Assembly (NCBI GenBank): GCA_020152595.1
Contig: JAIGNY010000143.1
Location: 879,501-943,500, forward strand
Origin: Chiridota heheva
Lineage: Eukaryota > Echinodermata > Holothuroidea > Apodida > Chiridotidae
DNA: 64,000 bases
Reading direction: 5' to 3'
The position numbers and the translations under genes were made by a program. A model generated the notes under the pieces. That model had not been told where the DNA came from, did no database searches, and saw only the letters and a list, made by a program, of their open reading frames with translations. Shown one piece after another: positions 12,139 to 21,028 of this stretch (positions are counted from its first letter, which is position 1; every line of letters starts with the position of its first letter).

Positions 12139-13200
12139 CAGTCGCGTGGTGGGTCATGTTTCACTGGGGCAGAAGAATTAAAGTCAGTGTTTTAATTCTA
12201 GAGTCGAAGCCCTGGTAAGGGTCCAGGGGGGCAAAGATTCCCATAAGCGCTGTATTTCACATGGTTTTTATTGTAGAATATTACTTAATATAATGTCAAA
12301 TCTAGGGTCTCCCGGATTGAAGCTCCTGGAAGCATATACGTTTCTAATGATTTTGTTAGCAGAAAATTGCTTTAAATTGCTTAAAATCTAGGGGCGAAGC
12401 ACCCGGAAGCCCTGCGCTTCTCGTGATTTTGATAGCATAAAAATTGTTCAAAATTGTGTAAAATCTATAGAAATACTAGAGGCAAAGACCAAAAAGCCCT
12501 AGTAATGACTCACGGGGCGAAGCTTCTGGAAGCTTACCATTTTAATAGCCGCCGAAATTTGCTTTAAAATGTGTCAAATCTTTAGGGCGAAGCTGTAAAA
12601 TAGGAGCGCTGGGGCGAAGTAAGCCCTATACGTAAGCCCTATACTTTTCTCGTGCAGTCGTGGTTTTCATAACAGAAATTTTGTTTAAAATTATATCAAA
12701 CCTAAAGAAAAGCCCCGGAAGCTATGCTTTTCTCGCAATTTTGATAGCAGAAAATTTCTAAATATTGTGTCAAATCTAGGGTTGACGTCCTGGCTGCCTG
12801 GTACGCGCCTATGCAGGGGAAAAGCCCCAAGAAGCTTAGCGTTTGGTGGGGATTTTAATAGCAGAGAATTGCTCACAATCTTGTCAATTTCACACTAAAG
12901 TTAGTTAAAAGGAATGTAGATTTTGGAACGAATGATGAAATATAAGATCCCATTGACTATGTGTCTTTAATCATGTAACAATAGCTGCGTTCCAGGAATA
13001 ATTTTCATGTTTTAATGTAAGAATAAAACTTTGAGAGAAAACAATTATAACGTTTGTTTCGTAAATGATACAAATTGTTGGGAATAAAAAGTATATAAAA
13101 ATATATTCGTAGGACAATTTTGCGCTCCTGTGAGCATTTGGTACCTCAGAAAGCTTAACTGGGTGGCAGTTGCCCCCTGGACCCTGTCACCACGCAACTG
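12139..13200. mobile_element. Non-autonomous inverted-repeat element, copy B
   Basis: The 5' end CAGTCGCGTGGTGGGTC and the 3' end (reverse complement CAGTTGCGTGGTGAC) form a terminal inverted repeat of about 15 bp. The body is a degenerate tandem array of ~90-bp units carrying 'gggcgaagc', 'gattttgatagcag' and 'tgtcaaatctag'. No transposase is encoded. Copy A (10284) and a fragment at 29.7 kb are relatives. The superfamily is unknown. Confidence 0.6.
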
Positions 13201-14643
13201 CTACGTACGGTTGGGGGAAGGGGAAAATATTTAAGAGGGAACATTTGTTATCATAACGCCAATTTAGCTGTTTATTTGAGTATTTGGTCTTTCGGGCATT
13301 ACAACATGCATGCGAAACATCTTATAGGTGAAAACATGGAACGATTTGTACACAACTGAACACCTCGCTTTACGTACGTACGACTCCCGTGCTTTCAAAT
13401 TTTGAATATATCTTTTCTACGACATTTCCATCAAATTTGCAACAATTTCTAACACAAATACCCAAGCGAACGTAAAAATTTGGCAGGGGTGTTGGAAGGA
13501 AGTTAGGGCAAAATCTAAAGAAGGCACTTTTATTATTAAGATTTATGAACCAAGAACAAAGTATTTTAGTTTCTTGTCAGGGGAGGAGGAAGATGTTTGA
13601 ATCCAGATCCGGGAGCACAGGATTTATGGCACTTATTCGACTGACATACTTTGAAAGCATCGGTACGACAACATAACTTGAGTGACAATGTTTAATGTGC
13701 TCCTACTTCCCCTCCCCCTCTCCTTACTCTCCCCCTTCCCATCCCCTCTAACTTCACCTGAAAATGTCTAAACATTTATCAGTCATAATAGTTATCTATT
13801 CCTTTTCTTATTAACTTTGCATTCACGACAAATTACAGATTTGTGAATTTTAGATCAAGATATCGAGAATCAAAATTTGGGGAAAATAGGAAAATTTCAT
13901 ACCCAGATTTATAAGAATTGGGAAATTTATTGATCATAAGTCTCAAATTCGGAAAAATTTACATCACAAGTAATCAATTGTATTGATCATGATTCGGAAT
14001 ATTTAATGTCCCATCGCAATGTGAAATGCAGACAATGGGTCCTTAGAATGGTTTAGAAGGTTTTTCATCCTTTTCTGAGTTGCCAAAAATTAATTAAGCT
14101 CTAATATATATCAGTATAAACATATTTAATAAGATTCAAAATCAAGTCTGCATTATCCCAAATCACACTCAACAGCCCAGTCTTCAGCGAGTCAGTGGCG
14201 AGGGTCTCCATTGTATTTTTCCCTAGACAAATTAAAAGTGCCTCTTTGTTAAAATTTTGGATGCCTGTACATAACATTTTCAACCGTTGCAAAGAAGGTG
14301 GAGAAGGGCCCACGTCAGTGTATCGCCAGGGGTTAGGTATACATCGTAAGTTTGCCCTGGGCCCCATTTCAAAGATGTTCCAATAATAAAAAGTTGGAGT
14401 GGCCATGGCATGAATTTTTTTTAAAACAAAATTACAAGCGGAGAAAACTAGGTTGCCAGATGTGAATGCTTTGCTTTTTCAGTAAGACGTTTTATGACGT
14501 CATCACCAATACTCGGATAATACTCCACAATATAAAAGCATCATGCATCAAGAAGGTTATTTTTGTTTAACAATCTTGTGATTTTGTGTGGAGGAGGATG
14601 AATAAATAAATAGCTTTTGTTTTCTAGTAAACTGCACATTCAG
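13201..14643. other. Non-coding, nothing firm
   Basis: Pyrimidine-rich patch at 13700-13750 (C/T-rich), otherwise AT-rich. No gene recognised. Confidence 0.4.
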
Positions 14644-14909
14644 CAGACCCGTAGCCAGGAATTTGAAAAGGGAGTTCGTTTTTCGTATAAAAGGGAAAAC
14701 AATCTTGAAATTTTGGGTGCTTATTATTTTTTCAGATTTCAAAAGGGCACTTTTTCAACAAAAGGGGGTTCAAGAATTTGAACGAGGGTCGTTATTCGTT
14801 TGAAAGGGAAACAAACTTGAAATTCCAGGTGCCTATTATATCTTTATATTTCAAAAGATTAGATTCTCAACAAAAAAGGTGTTCGCTCGCTCGAACGGCT
14901 ACGGGCCTG
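14644..14909. mobile_element. 266-bp MITE with TSD TTCAG
   Basis: The terminal inverted repeat is CAGACCCGTAGCC at 14644 against CGGCTACGGGCCTG at the right end. The element is flanked on both sides by TTCAG (14639-14643 and 14910-14914), a 5-bp target-site duplication. The interior is an imperfect direct duplication around 'gggaaac' and 'ttgaaatt'. It has no coding capacity and needed a transposase in trans. Confidence 0.75.
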
Positions 14910-15200
14910 TTCAGAGTAGGCTTACGAATAATTAATAGCCTTAATTAGTTACCTTAGATATGAGTCAAATTTGCAACTGGTTTTCGTAACAGTTTTGTAT
15001 AGACTAAACTTTGCTCATGTGGATAAACCCGCACGATGATGACGTCATGGACGTTACAGCTTTTCCATTCTAGCAAAGCCTCCGGGCATAAAGTGAGTTC
15101 TTGAATTATTGTGATATCGGGGACGAGTGGCGACGCCCCAGATGAAAAACTAGGAAAAGTATTATTTCGCCCTCTTCCGCCAAAAAAATGGGTAAAAAGA

Positions 15201-15201
15201 A

Positions 15202-15233
<32 letters not shown>

Positions 15234-15505
15234 ATGATAATGATAAAATGATAGCAATGACGACGACGACCACCACCACCACGAGGAGGAGTAGGACCAC
15301 GAGGAGGAGGAGGGAGGAGGAGGAGGAGGAGGAGGAGGAGGAGGAGGAGGAGGAGGAGGAGGAGGAGGAGGAGGAGGAGGAGGAGGAGGAGGAGGAGGAG
15401 GAGGAGGAGGAGGAGGAGGAAGAGGAAGAGGAAGAGGAAGAGGAGGAGTAAGAGGAGGAGGTGGAGGAGAAGGAGGAGGTGGAGGAGGAGGATTAGAATA
15501 TGGAG
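15201..15505. repeat. Compound trinucleotide microsatellite
   Basis: (ATG)n at 15203-15233 is followed by ACG, ACC/CAC and then a long (GAG/AGG)n run to about 15505 with scattered interruptions. It produces long open frames of poly-Glu, poly-Pro and poly-Leu type on both strands. These are artefacts. Confidence 0.95.
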
Positions 15506-15839
15506 GAGGAGGAGGAGGAGTAAGCAAACAAAGTTTACTGTACAAACGTGCGGAGGGCAAGTCATTTTTCGCCCTTCGTTTTGATTTCAGAAAATAGAGT
15601 TTTAATTAACTATTCAAAAACATCATCCATGAAAATAGTTTATATATTTTTCTTTGGAAAATTATTCATTTCGAACCGTGCCAACATAAAATTTTCACCC
15701 TATTTTAGGTTTGCTCCAACTTTAAGCTTATAACGTAGTTTCGTTTGATTCCGCAATAAATACAATGGACGGCCTAAGTAACAAATTACTGTCAAATTTC
15801 GATTAGAAATGCTAGATAACTGATACAAGTCGTTGTTCC
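15506..15839. other. Non-coding upstream of the polymerase relic
   Basis: AT-rich. No copy of the promoter-like box found before the other Polinton genes is seen here, consistent with the 5' part of the polymerase gene being lost. Confidence 0.4.
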
Positions 15840-18451
15840 TTCAAATGCTACGTTTTTTTGGCCAAATTGTGCATCTGTCGTGGTACTACTTGTGGAGTAA
15901 TTGTCAAAGGGCAGCACAAATGTGGTCAACTTTACTGCAGAAACTGTGAGAGTCACCAACCGTATAATCATGTTTGTTACATGCAAAAGATCAAAGGAGG
16001 AAGAGGAGGAGGAGAAATAATTGTGGACGACGAAGAAGCTCGTGATATTATCGGCCTGGAAGACGAGCCGATGAAAGAAAGGAGCCTTCCTCTGAAATAC
16101 ATCTTTTTCGATTTCGAAGGCATGCAGGAAGACAAGCTCGACAACGGAGTATATTTACACGTGCCAAACTATTGTGTAGCACATCGTGTTTGTTTGAACT
16201 GTATCCAAAACGATTGTGTATCGTGTGGCAAACGAGAACATGTCTTCTCGGGAAGAAACACTAAAAAAGACTTTTGCAGTTGGTTGCTTTCTCCAGAAAA
16301 CAAAGGTGGCACAGCCATCGCTCACAATATGAAAGGATACGACGGTCATTTTATTCTCGATCACATAAATAACATTGGAATGTGCCCCAACGTTGTGATG
16401 AACGGAGCCAAGCTAATGAGCATCGACTTGAAAGAAAAAGCCAGGAAGTAGAAAAGGAAAGATGTCACGACCCTGAGGATCATCGATTCCTGTAAGTTTA
16501 TTCCGCGAAAAAGAAAAAGGGTTATTTCCCGTACCATTTCAACACTCAAAATTTTAAAATTACGTCGGTCCTTAGCCTGCAGTTGAAAACTACGATCCCG
16601 ATCACATGAAACCTGCCCAACGCAAAGCTTTTCTCGCGTGGTACAAAGAACAGAAGAACAAGACTTTTGACATGGCTCGTGAAATGTACCAGTACTGTTG
16701 TAGCGATGTAGAACTACTCCGGCTAGGATGTTTGCGTTCCTGAAAAGAGTTTGTTGAAACTACGAAAAATGCATCACTATTTCCATGGCCTGCATGCGCA
16801 TGTTTCGATGAAAGTTCCTTTGTACCAATACGATTGCCCTGGTTCTCATTCTGGGTACGAGAACGACATACAATCAGTGAAGGTACTTCAGTGGCTGAAA
16901 TGGATCGAGCAACCGTGAAGGGTCGACAACTGCAACACGCCTGATCTCCCAAAGGAGAAAAACGCATCGGTCCTTACAAAGTAGACGCGTGGGATGAGTC
17001 GTCAAAAACAGCCTACGAGTTCTACGGTTGTTTGTGGTACGGTTGTAGTGCCTGCTACCCAAACAGAGAAGACAAGCTGCCGAGGGTCGAAACAACCGTC
17101 GAAGATGTTCACGAGAAGCTTACCCGTAAACGAGACTGGCTGAACAACGAAGGTTTTTGAGAAGGCTAGAAACTGGTGGAAATATGGGAATGCGAGTTCC
17201 GAGACAAACTGGAGAGAAACCCGCAGATGAAAGACTTCGTCGATAACCTGAAACTGAGCGAACCTCTCCGACCCCGAGATGTGTTCTTCGGTGGACGGAC
17301 CAATGCCGTCAAGCTTCATGAAGTCGTCAAAGAAGACGAACAGATTAAGTACGTCGACGTCTGCTCGCCCTACCCTTACGTCAACAAGTATTGTAATTAC
17401 CCTATCGGTCATCCGAATATCATCAAAACCCCAGACACCACCGACGTACGTGACTACGAAGGACTGATCAAATGCACCGGTGCAGTACGATCCCGAAACA
17501 GGAGAGGCCGGTTTGTACACGGCTTACATCAATACGTTTCTGAAAATGAAACAGGAAGCCAGCGGGTGGGCAGAAGGCTGCGAAACCGAAGAACAGCGTC
17601 GTCTGTACATCGACGAGTACGAGGCCCGCAAAAAGATCAGACTGAGCTACGCCAACATCGCCAAGAACGAGGGAAAGCGGGCGTTGGCTAAACTGATGCT
17701 CAGCTCCTTTTCCGGAAAGTTCGGACAGCGAAGTGCACTTACCAAGGCGGAATTTATCAACACTCTTGAAAAATTCTACAAGCTGTTGACGGGCAAATCG
17801 AAACAAGTGAAATACGTGCAGTTTCACGACGAGTTCACCGCCCGCATCCAATGGGTCGACACAAACGAGTAGGTCGAAGTGTCGCCCAACACAAACATTT
17901 TCAACACGGCTTACACCACGGCTCACGCCCGTCTCAAACTCTACAGTTACATCGAGCGACTGGGGGTGCGCGTCCTCTAGTTTGACACGGATTCCGTGAT
18001 TTACGTCAGTCGACCGGGAATCTACGATCCACCCCTCGGTAACTTTCTCGGCGACATGACAGACGAGCTGGAGAAACCTTACGGTGCCGGGAGCTACATC
18101 ACCGAGTTTGTTTTTGGAGGCCCAAAGAACTACGCTTACAAAGTACGTTCGACCAGAATAAGTGCCGTCGTCGTGGGGGACTGCACAGTCGGAGGCATCA
18201 CGTTGGACCATAACACCATTCGATTGGTCAACTTCGAGGCGATGATCAACATGATAAATCACGCAGATCCTGGAACAGGCTAAGCCTGGGAAGACGACGA
18301 AGAAGTCATAGTTCCTGTTCATTATCCTCACAGCATCAGAAGAGACGGTCCCGGCAGAGTTCTCACCAGATCCATTACCAAGGATTAAAGACTGATCTAC
18401 GACAAACGCGTCATCCAAACAGATCTTTCGACCCTCCCGTACGGTTATTAA
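15840..18451 (+). pseudogene. Polinton/Maverick protein-primed DNA polymerase B, decayed
   Basis: This gene would have replicated the mobile element from protein-primed ends. In order: a Cys/His-rich segment (HKCGQLYCRNCESH, about 15915-15955), the ExoI motif FFDFEG (about 16105), ExoII IAHNMKGYDGHFI (16316-16354), a late exonuclease-region motif YCCSDVELL (about 16690), WYGCSACYP (about 17035), polymerase motif A as VDVCSPYP (17352; family form has Leu before Tyr-Pro), motif B KLMLSSFSGKFGQ (17692) and motif C FDTDS (17981). The N-terminus is missing. A TAG ends the first frame at 16449, and frameshifts follow near 16500 and 16740-16930. About 65-80 residues seem deleted at 17470-17480, between motifs A and B. 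From 17480 one frame runs to the TAA at 18449 but is cut by stops at 17870, 17978, 18281 and about 18386. The gene is clearly inactive. Confidence 0.88.
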
Positions 18452-18497
18452 AAGAGCGCCACCATTTGACACTCATCTGAAAAAGTACATAAAGGAG
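18451..18497 (+). promoter_or_regulatory. Polinton promoter-like module P1
   Basis: AGCGCCACCA (18455-18464) overlaps the end of the polymerase gene and is followed 24 bp later by the TATA-like ACATAAAGG (18487-18495). The CCAAT-type box of P2 and P3 is not preserved here. It lies just ahead of SINE copy 1 and the next small gene. Confidence 0.5.
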
Positions 18498-18519
18498 GTG
18501 GATGTGAGTTGAGTTGATT

Positions 18520-18790
18520 TATCTACCTACTGTGGTGTAGCGGTTATCATACCTGTCTACAGACCACGAGGCCCCGGGTTCAATCCTGGGGTGGGTAGAC
18601 ACGCCAGTGCACCACAACTGGTTATCAAAGGCCGTGGACATTGACTTGGTTGTCGATGTTATGTCTGTCCGTACGTCGTACCTGTGTTCTCGTCCGGGTC
18701 GTATTAAGCGTTTCGTGATAGCATTTGTACTATCATAACCGAATACGCAGGCGACGACCCCGTCATTGTAATTGTGTGTTCAACTCTCTC
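18520..18790 (+). mobile_element. tRNA-derived SINE, copy 1 (TSD TTGAGTTGATT)
   Basis: The tRNA-like head has a 7-bp acceptor-type pairing (CTACCTA with TGGGTAG), an A box TGGTGTAGCGG (18533-18543) and a B box GGTTCAATCC (18577-18586), so it would carry an internal RNA polymerase III promoter. The anticodon arm does not pair, which argues against a functional tRNA. A ~190-bp non-tRNA body ends in a short CT-rich tail. An 11-bp direct repeat, TTGAGTTGATT, flanks it at 18509-18519 and 18791-18801. It is roughly 98% identical to copy 2 at 19294, so both insertions are recent relative to the decay around them. Confidence 0.88.
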
Positions 18791-18810
18791 TTGAGTTGAT
18801 TCATTTAATC

Positions 18811-19185
18811 ATGGGTATTCTAAACGAGGAAGAGACATTTGTGTGGGAACGCTTGTGGTGGCCTATGCTTGTAAAAAGTCTACGTGAAAATATCACAGTG
18901 TACGGAAATATTACTATATGAGTGCTAAAATTGAATATAGAGAAAAGCACATGGATCCCGTGTATTGCGCCTGTGTTTCATCTCAAGGAAGGGTCGGAGG
19001 GCTTGCTAAAATTTTTACGAAACTTTAATTGTAGATTGTTTAGAGATGAAGAAGTACACGACTTCATGCCAAAACCTTTTCATACCTGGTTAGAAAGAAG
19101 CAACGTAACAATCCGTATTAAATATACGGTCATCGAAAACAGATCTTCAATCCGTACACGATCCCACACTGAACTTTTCTTGTAG
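18811..19185 (+). pseudogene. Small Polinton gene, unrecognised, one in-frame TGA
   Basis: From ATG at 18811 the frame runs about 124 codons to TAG at 19183, broken only by TGA at 18919-18921. The product is not recognised. It has an aromatic, hydrophobic N-terminal part (VWERLWWPMLV) and a basic C-terminus. It follows promoter-like module P1 and SINE copy 1, and precedes module P2, so the layout fits a separate transcription unit of the Polinton. Alternative: the downstream part could start from a non-ATG codon after the TGA, but the shared frame favours one gene with a nonsense change. Confidence 0.5.
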
Positions 19186-19192
19186 ATACAGA

Positions 19193-19255
19193 AAGAGCGC
19201 CACCATTAACATTGTTGCTTTGCTCTGATTGGTCAGAAAGAACATAAAAAGGCAA
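19193..19255 (+). promoter_or_regulatory. Polinton promoter-like module P2
   Basis: Three boxes in order: AGCGCCACCA (19195-19204), CTGATTGGTC, an inverted CCAAT box (19225-19234), and the TATA-like CATAAAAAGG (19243-19252). The same set in the same order occurs at 24834-24911. A start of transcription would be expected near 19270-19275, just ahead of SINE copy 2. Confidence 0.6.
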
Positions 19256-19293
19256 GCTTCGCTGTACTTCGATCCTTCGCTGTAGCTCGATCC

Positions 19294-19574
19294 TCTATCT
19301 ACCTACTGTGGTGTAGCGGTTATCATACTTGTCTACAGACCACGAGGCCCCGGGTTCAATCCTGAGGTGGGTAGACACGCCAGTGCACCACAACTGGTTA
19401 TCAAAGGCCGTGGACATTGACTTGGTTGTCGATGTTATGTCTGTCCGTACGTCGTACCTCTCTTCTCGTCCGGGTCGTATTAAGCGTTTCGTGATAGCAT
19501 TTGTACTATCATAACCGAATACGCAGGCGACTACCCCGTCATTATAATTGTGTGTTCAACTCTCTCTCTCTCTC
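19294..19574 (+). mobile_element. tRNA-derived SINE, copy 2 (TSD GTAG[C/T]TCGATCC)
   Basis: Same family and orientation as copy 1, with A box at 19309-19319 and B box at 19353-19362. Only a handful of substitutions separate the copies outside the (TC)n tail, which is longer here (to 19574). A different 12-bp flanking repeat, with one mismatch (19282-19293 and 19575-19586), shows that this was an independent insertion and not a duplication of copy 1. Confidence 0.88.
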
Positions 19575-19607
19575 GTAGTTCGATCCATTATTTCATTAGA
19601 CACCAAA

Positions 19608-20327
19608 ATGATTACTACATCTAACAGTACGACTTCGGGGCAGAAACGTAAAGCAGCGGCGGAGCATACACAGCCATCAAAGAAACCACGCAATGAGACC
19701 TTTATCGTACTAAAAATGGCTCCTTCGGAAATCATCATGGCAGAGATCAGACGCGTGGTGCGCGACGACTCTTGCGATCCTGACATATACGGAGAACATA
19801 CCGGCGGAGGAAACTTCACATTACCGTTCTACAACGCTTTAGGTTGACTCGCCGCGTTTATGTCCCTAATAGGATGTGGCATGGATGAAGAAGGAGAAGT
19901 ACTTGAACATTTGTTGAAAGAGCCAAAGAAAGACATGGGTATGAAGGAGGATCATACAAACATTCTGCAGGCCAAAACGACACCTAGCGTCAAAGTCAAG
20001 TTGACAGGAGAAGACTCTCTATTGTTTAAAGAGAAAAAGAACTGGCCAAAATTCCTGAAAGCGATGACGGAGATAGCACACGACTTGCTGAAAGCCCAAT
20101 TGATACAAGCCGCATTGGTCAATGACCTGATCGAGAAGGTCAAAGAAAAGAAAGGCAAAGTAAAAGAGATTCGACGCCCGCTGATTACAGATCCATTCGC
20201 GAAAGACATTTTCAAAGAGCTGGAAAGAAGAATGAAGGAAGAGGTTAGCAAAGACTACGGAGGAGAGAAGGTACTTAGTTTGCTGAGAGATGTCATCTAT
20301 GCAACGCTGGAAAGCTACGCTAATTGA
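19608..20327 (+). pseudogene. Polinton gene, unrecognised basic/acidic protein, one in-frame TGA
   Basis: The frame from ATG at 19608 to TGA at 20325 is open for 239 codons except for TGA at 19845-19847. The N-terminus carries a bipartite nuclear-localisation-like patch (GQKRKAAAEH... SKKPRN), so a nuclear role is inferred. The C-terminal two thirds are rich in Lys/Glu and look helical (VNDLIEKVKEKKGKVKE). I do not recognise a Polinton core family (capsid, protease, ATPase, integrase). It sits 33 bp beyond SINE copy 2 and is driven, by position, from module P2. The single nonsense codon and otherwise clean frame suggest late inactivation. Confidence 0.6.
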
Positions 20328-20434
20328 TTGAGTAATTTTGGGCTCAAATGCAAAGCGATGGACTGTCTGTGGGGCTTGATTATTGAGAAAGAATTTTAAA
20401 ATATGTGTTTGAAGAAAATGATAAAAAGAAAAAA

Positions 20435-20610
20435 ATGAGGGCGGAAGAAGTACAAAATCGTGGTACCACTGCGTCGTGGTACCACTGCGTTGGTTGGGGC
20501 AGGTACTAAACATTCAAAAAAGAGGAAAATGAATTTAAAGACATTCGAAAAGAGTTCGAGGCTAACGTATCAGCTACCGTAGAACTTCGACGACTACCGC
20601 ACGACAGCCA
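20435..20610 (+). pseudogene. Possible small Polinton ORF broken by a 16-bp duplication
   Basis: From ATG at 20435 the frame passes through two perfect tandem copies of a 16-bp word, CGTGGTACCACTGCGT (20459-20474 and 20475-20490), and stops soon after. Because 16 is not a multiple of 3, the duplication shifts the frame. With one copy the reading would enter a Lys/Arg-rich stretch. The product is unknown and coding status is uncertain because the frame is short. Confidence 0.35.
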
Positions 20611-21028
20611 GGCATGATATCATGTATTTTTAGTATTGATGGGTGCGCCTAACAAGCTGCCTCTCCAATTAGTGTCTGTTTTTCCTTGTAAATTTATGTT
20701 TTATTTTTGCTTAATTTGTGTACTAGACCTAAAAAGTGAATACACTAGCAATCAAGACTTATATTTTGTGTTCTTCGAAATCATTATTCTCATATTTAAT
20801 AGGAACATAATTGTTGAACTTTTTCATTGCTGTTCACCACTTTTAAAACTGTAGCCTAATACCAGGCTTGTTTTTTTTCCAAGAGTTTTTTCTGTGTAAA
20901 GAACATTAACTTACCCAGCTTTTACCAGGATCTTGATTCATTGTTGTGCAGTTAACCAAGCGGCATATAAATCCCACTTACCTTCAACTTGGATGAATTG
21001 TTGTGCATCAATGATCTCTGAATAAAGG
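20611..21028. other. Junction between Polinton relic and L2 element
   Basis: AT-rich. It probably contains the 5' untranslated part of the L2 element and the insertion boundary, but I cannot place the boundary or a target-site duplication. Confidence 0.4.

Noticed and set aside
14954-15565. Long open frames of poly-Leu, poly-Pro and poly-Glu
   Set aside because: Direct translation of the GAG/CTC microsatellite in different frames.
17468-18472. 334-codon open frame on the minus strand
   Set aside because: It lies entirely antisense to the polymerase relic, and no domain is recognisable in it. The better-supported coding strand is plus, with motifs B and C.
18521-18596. Functional tRNA gene
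   Set aside because: A and B boxes and acceptor pairing are present, but the anticodon arm does not form a stem. The unit is followed by a SINE body and target-site duplications.
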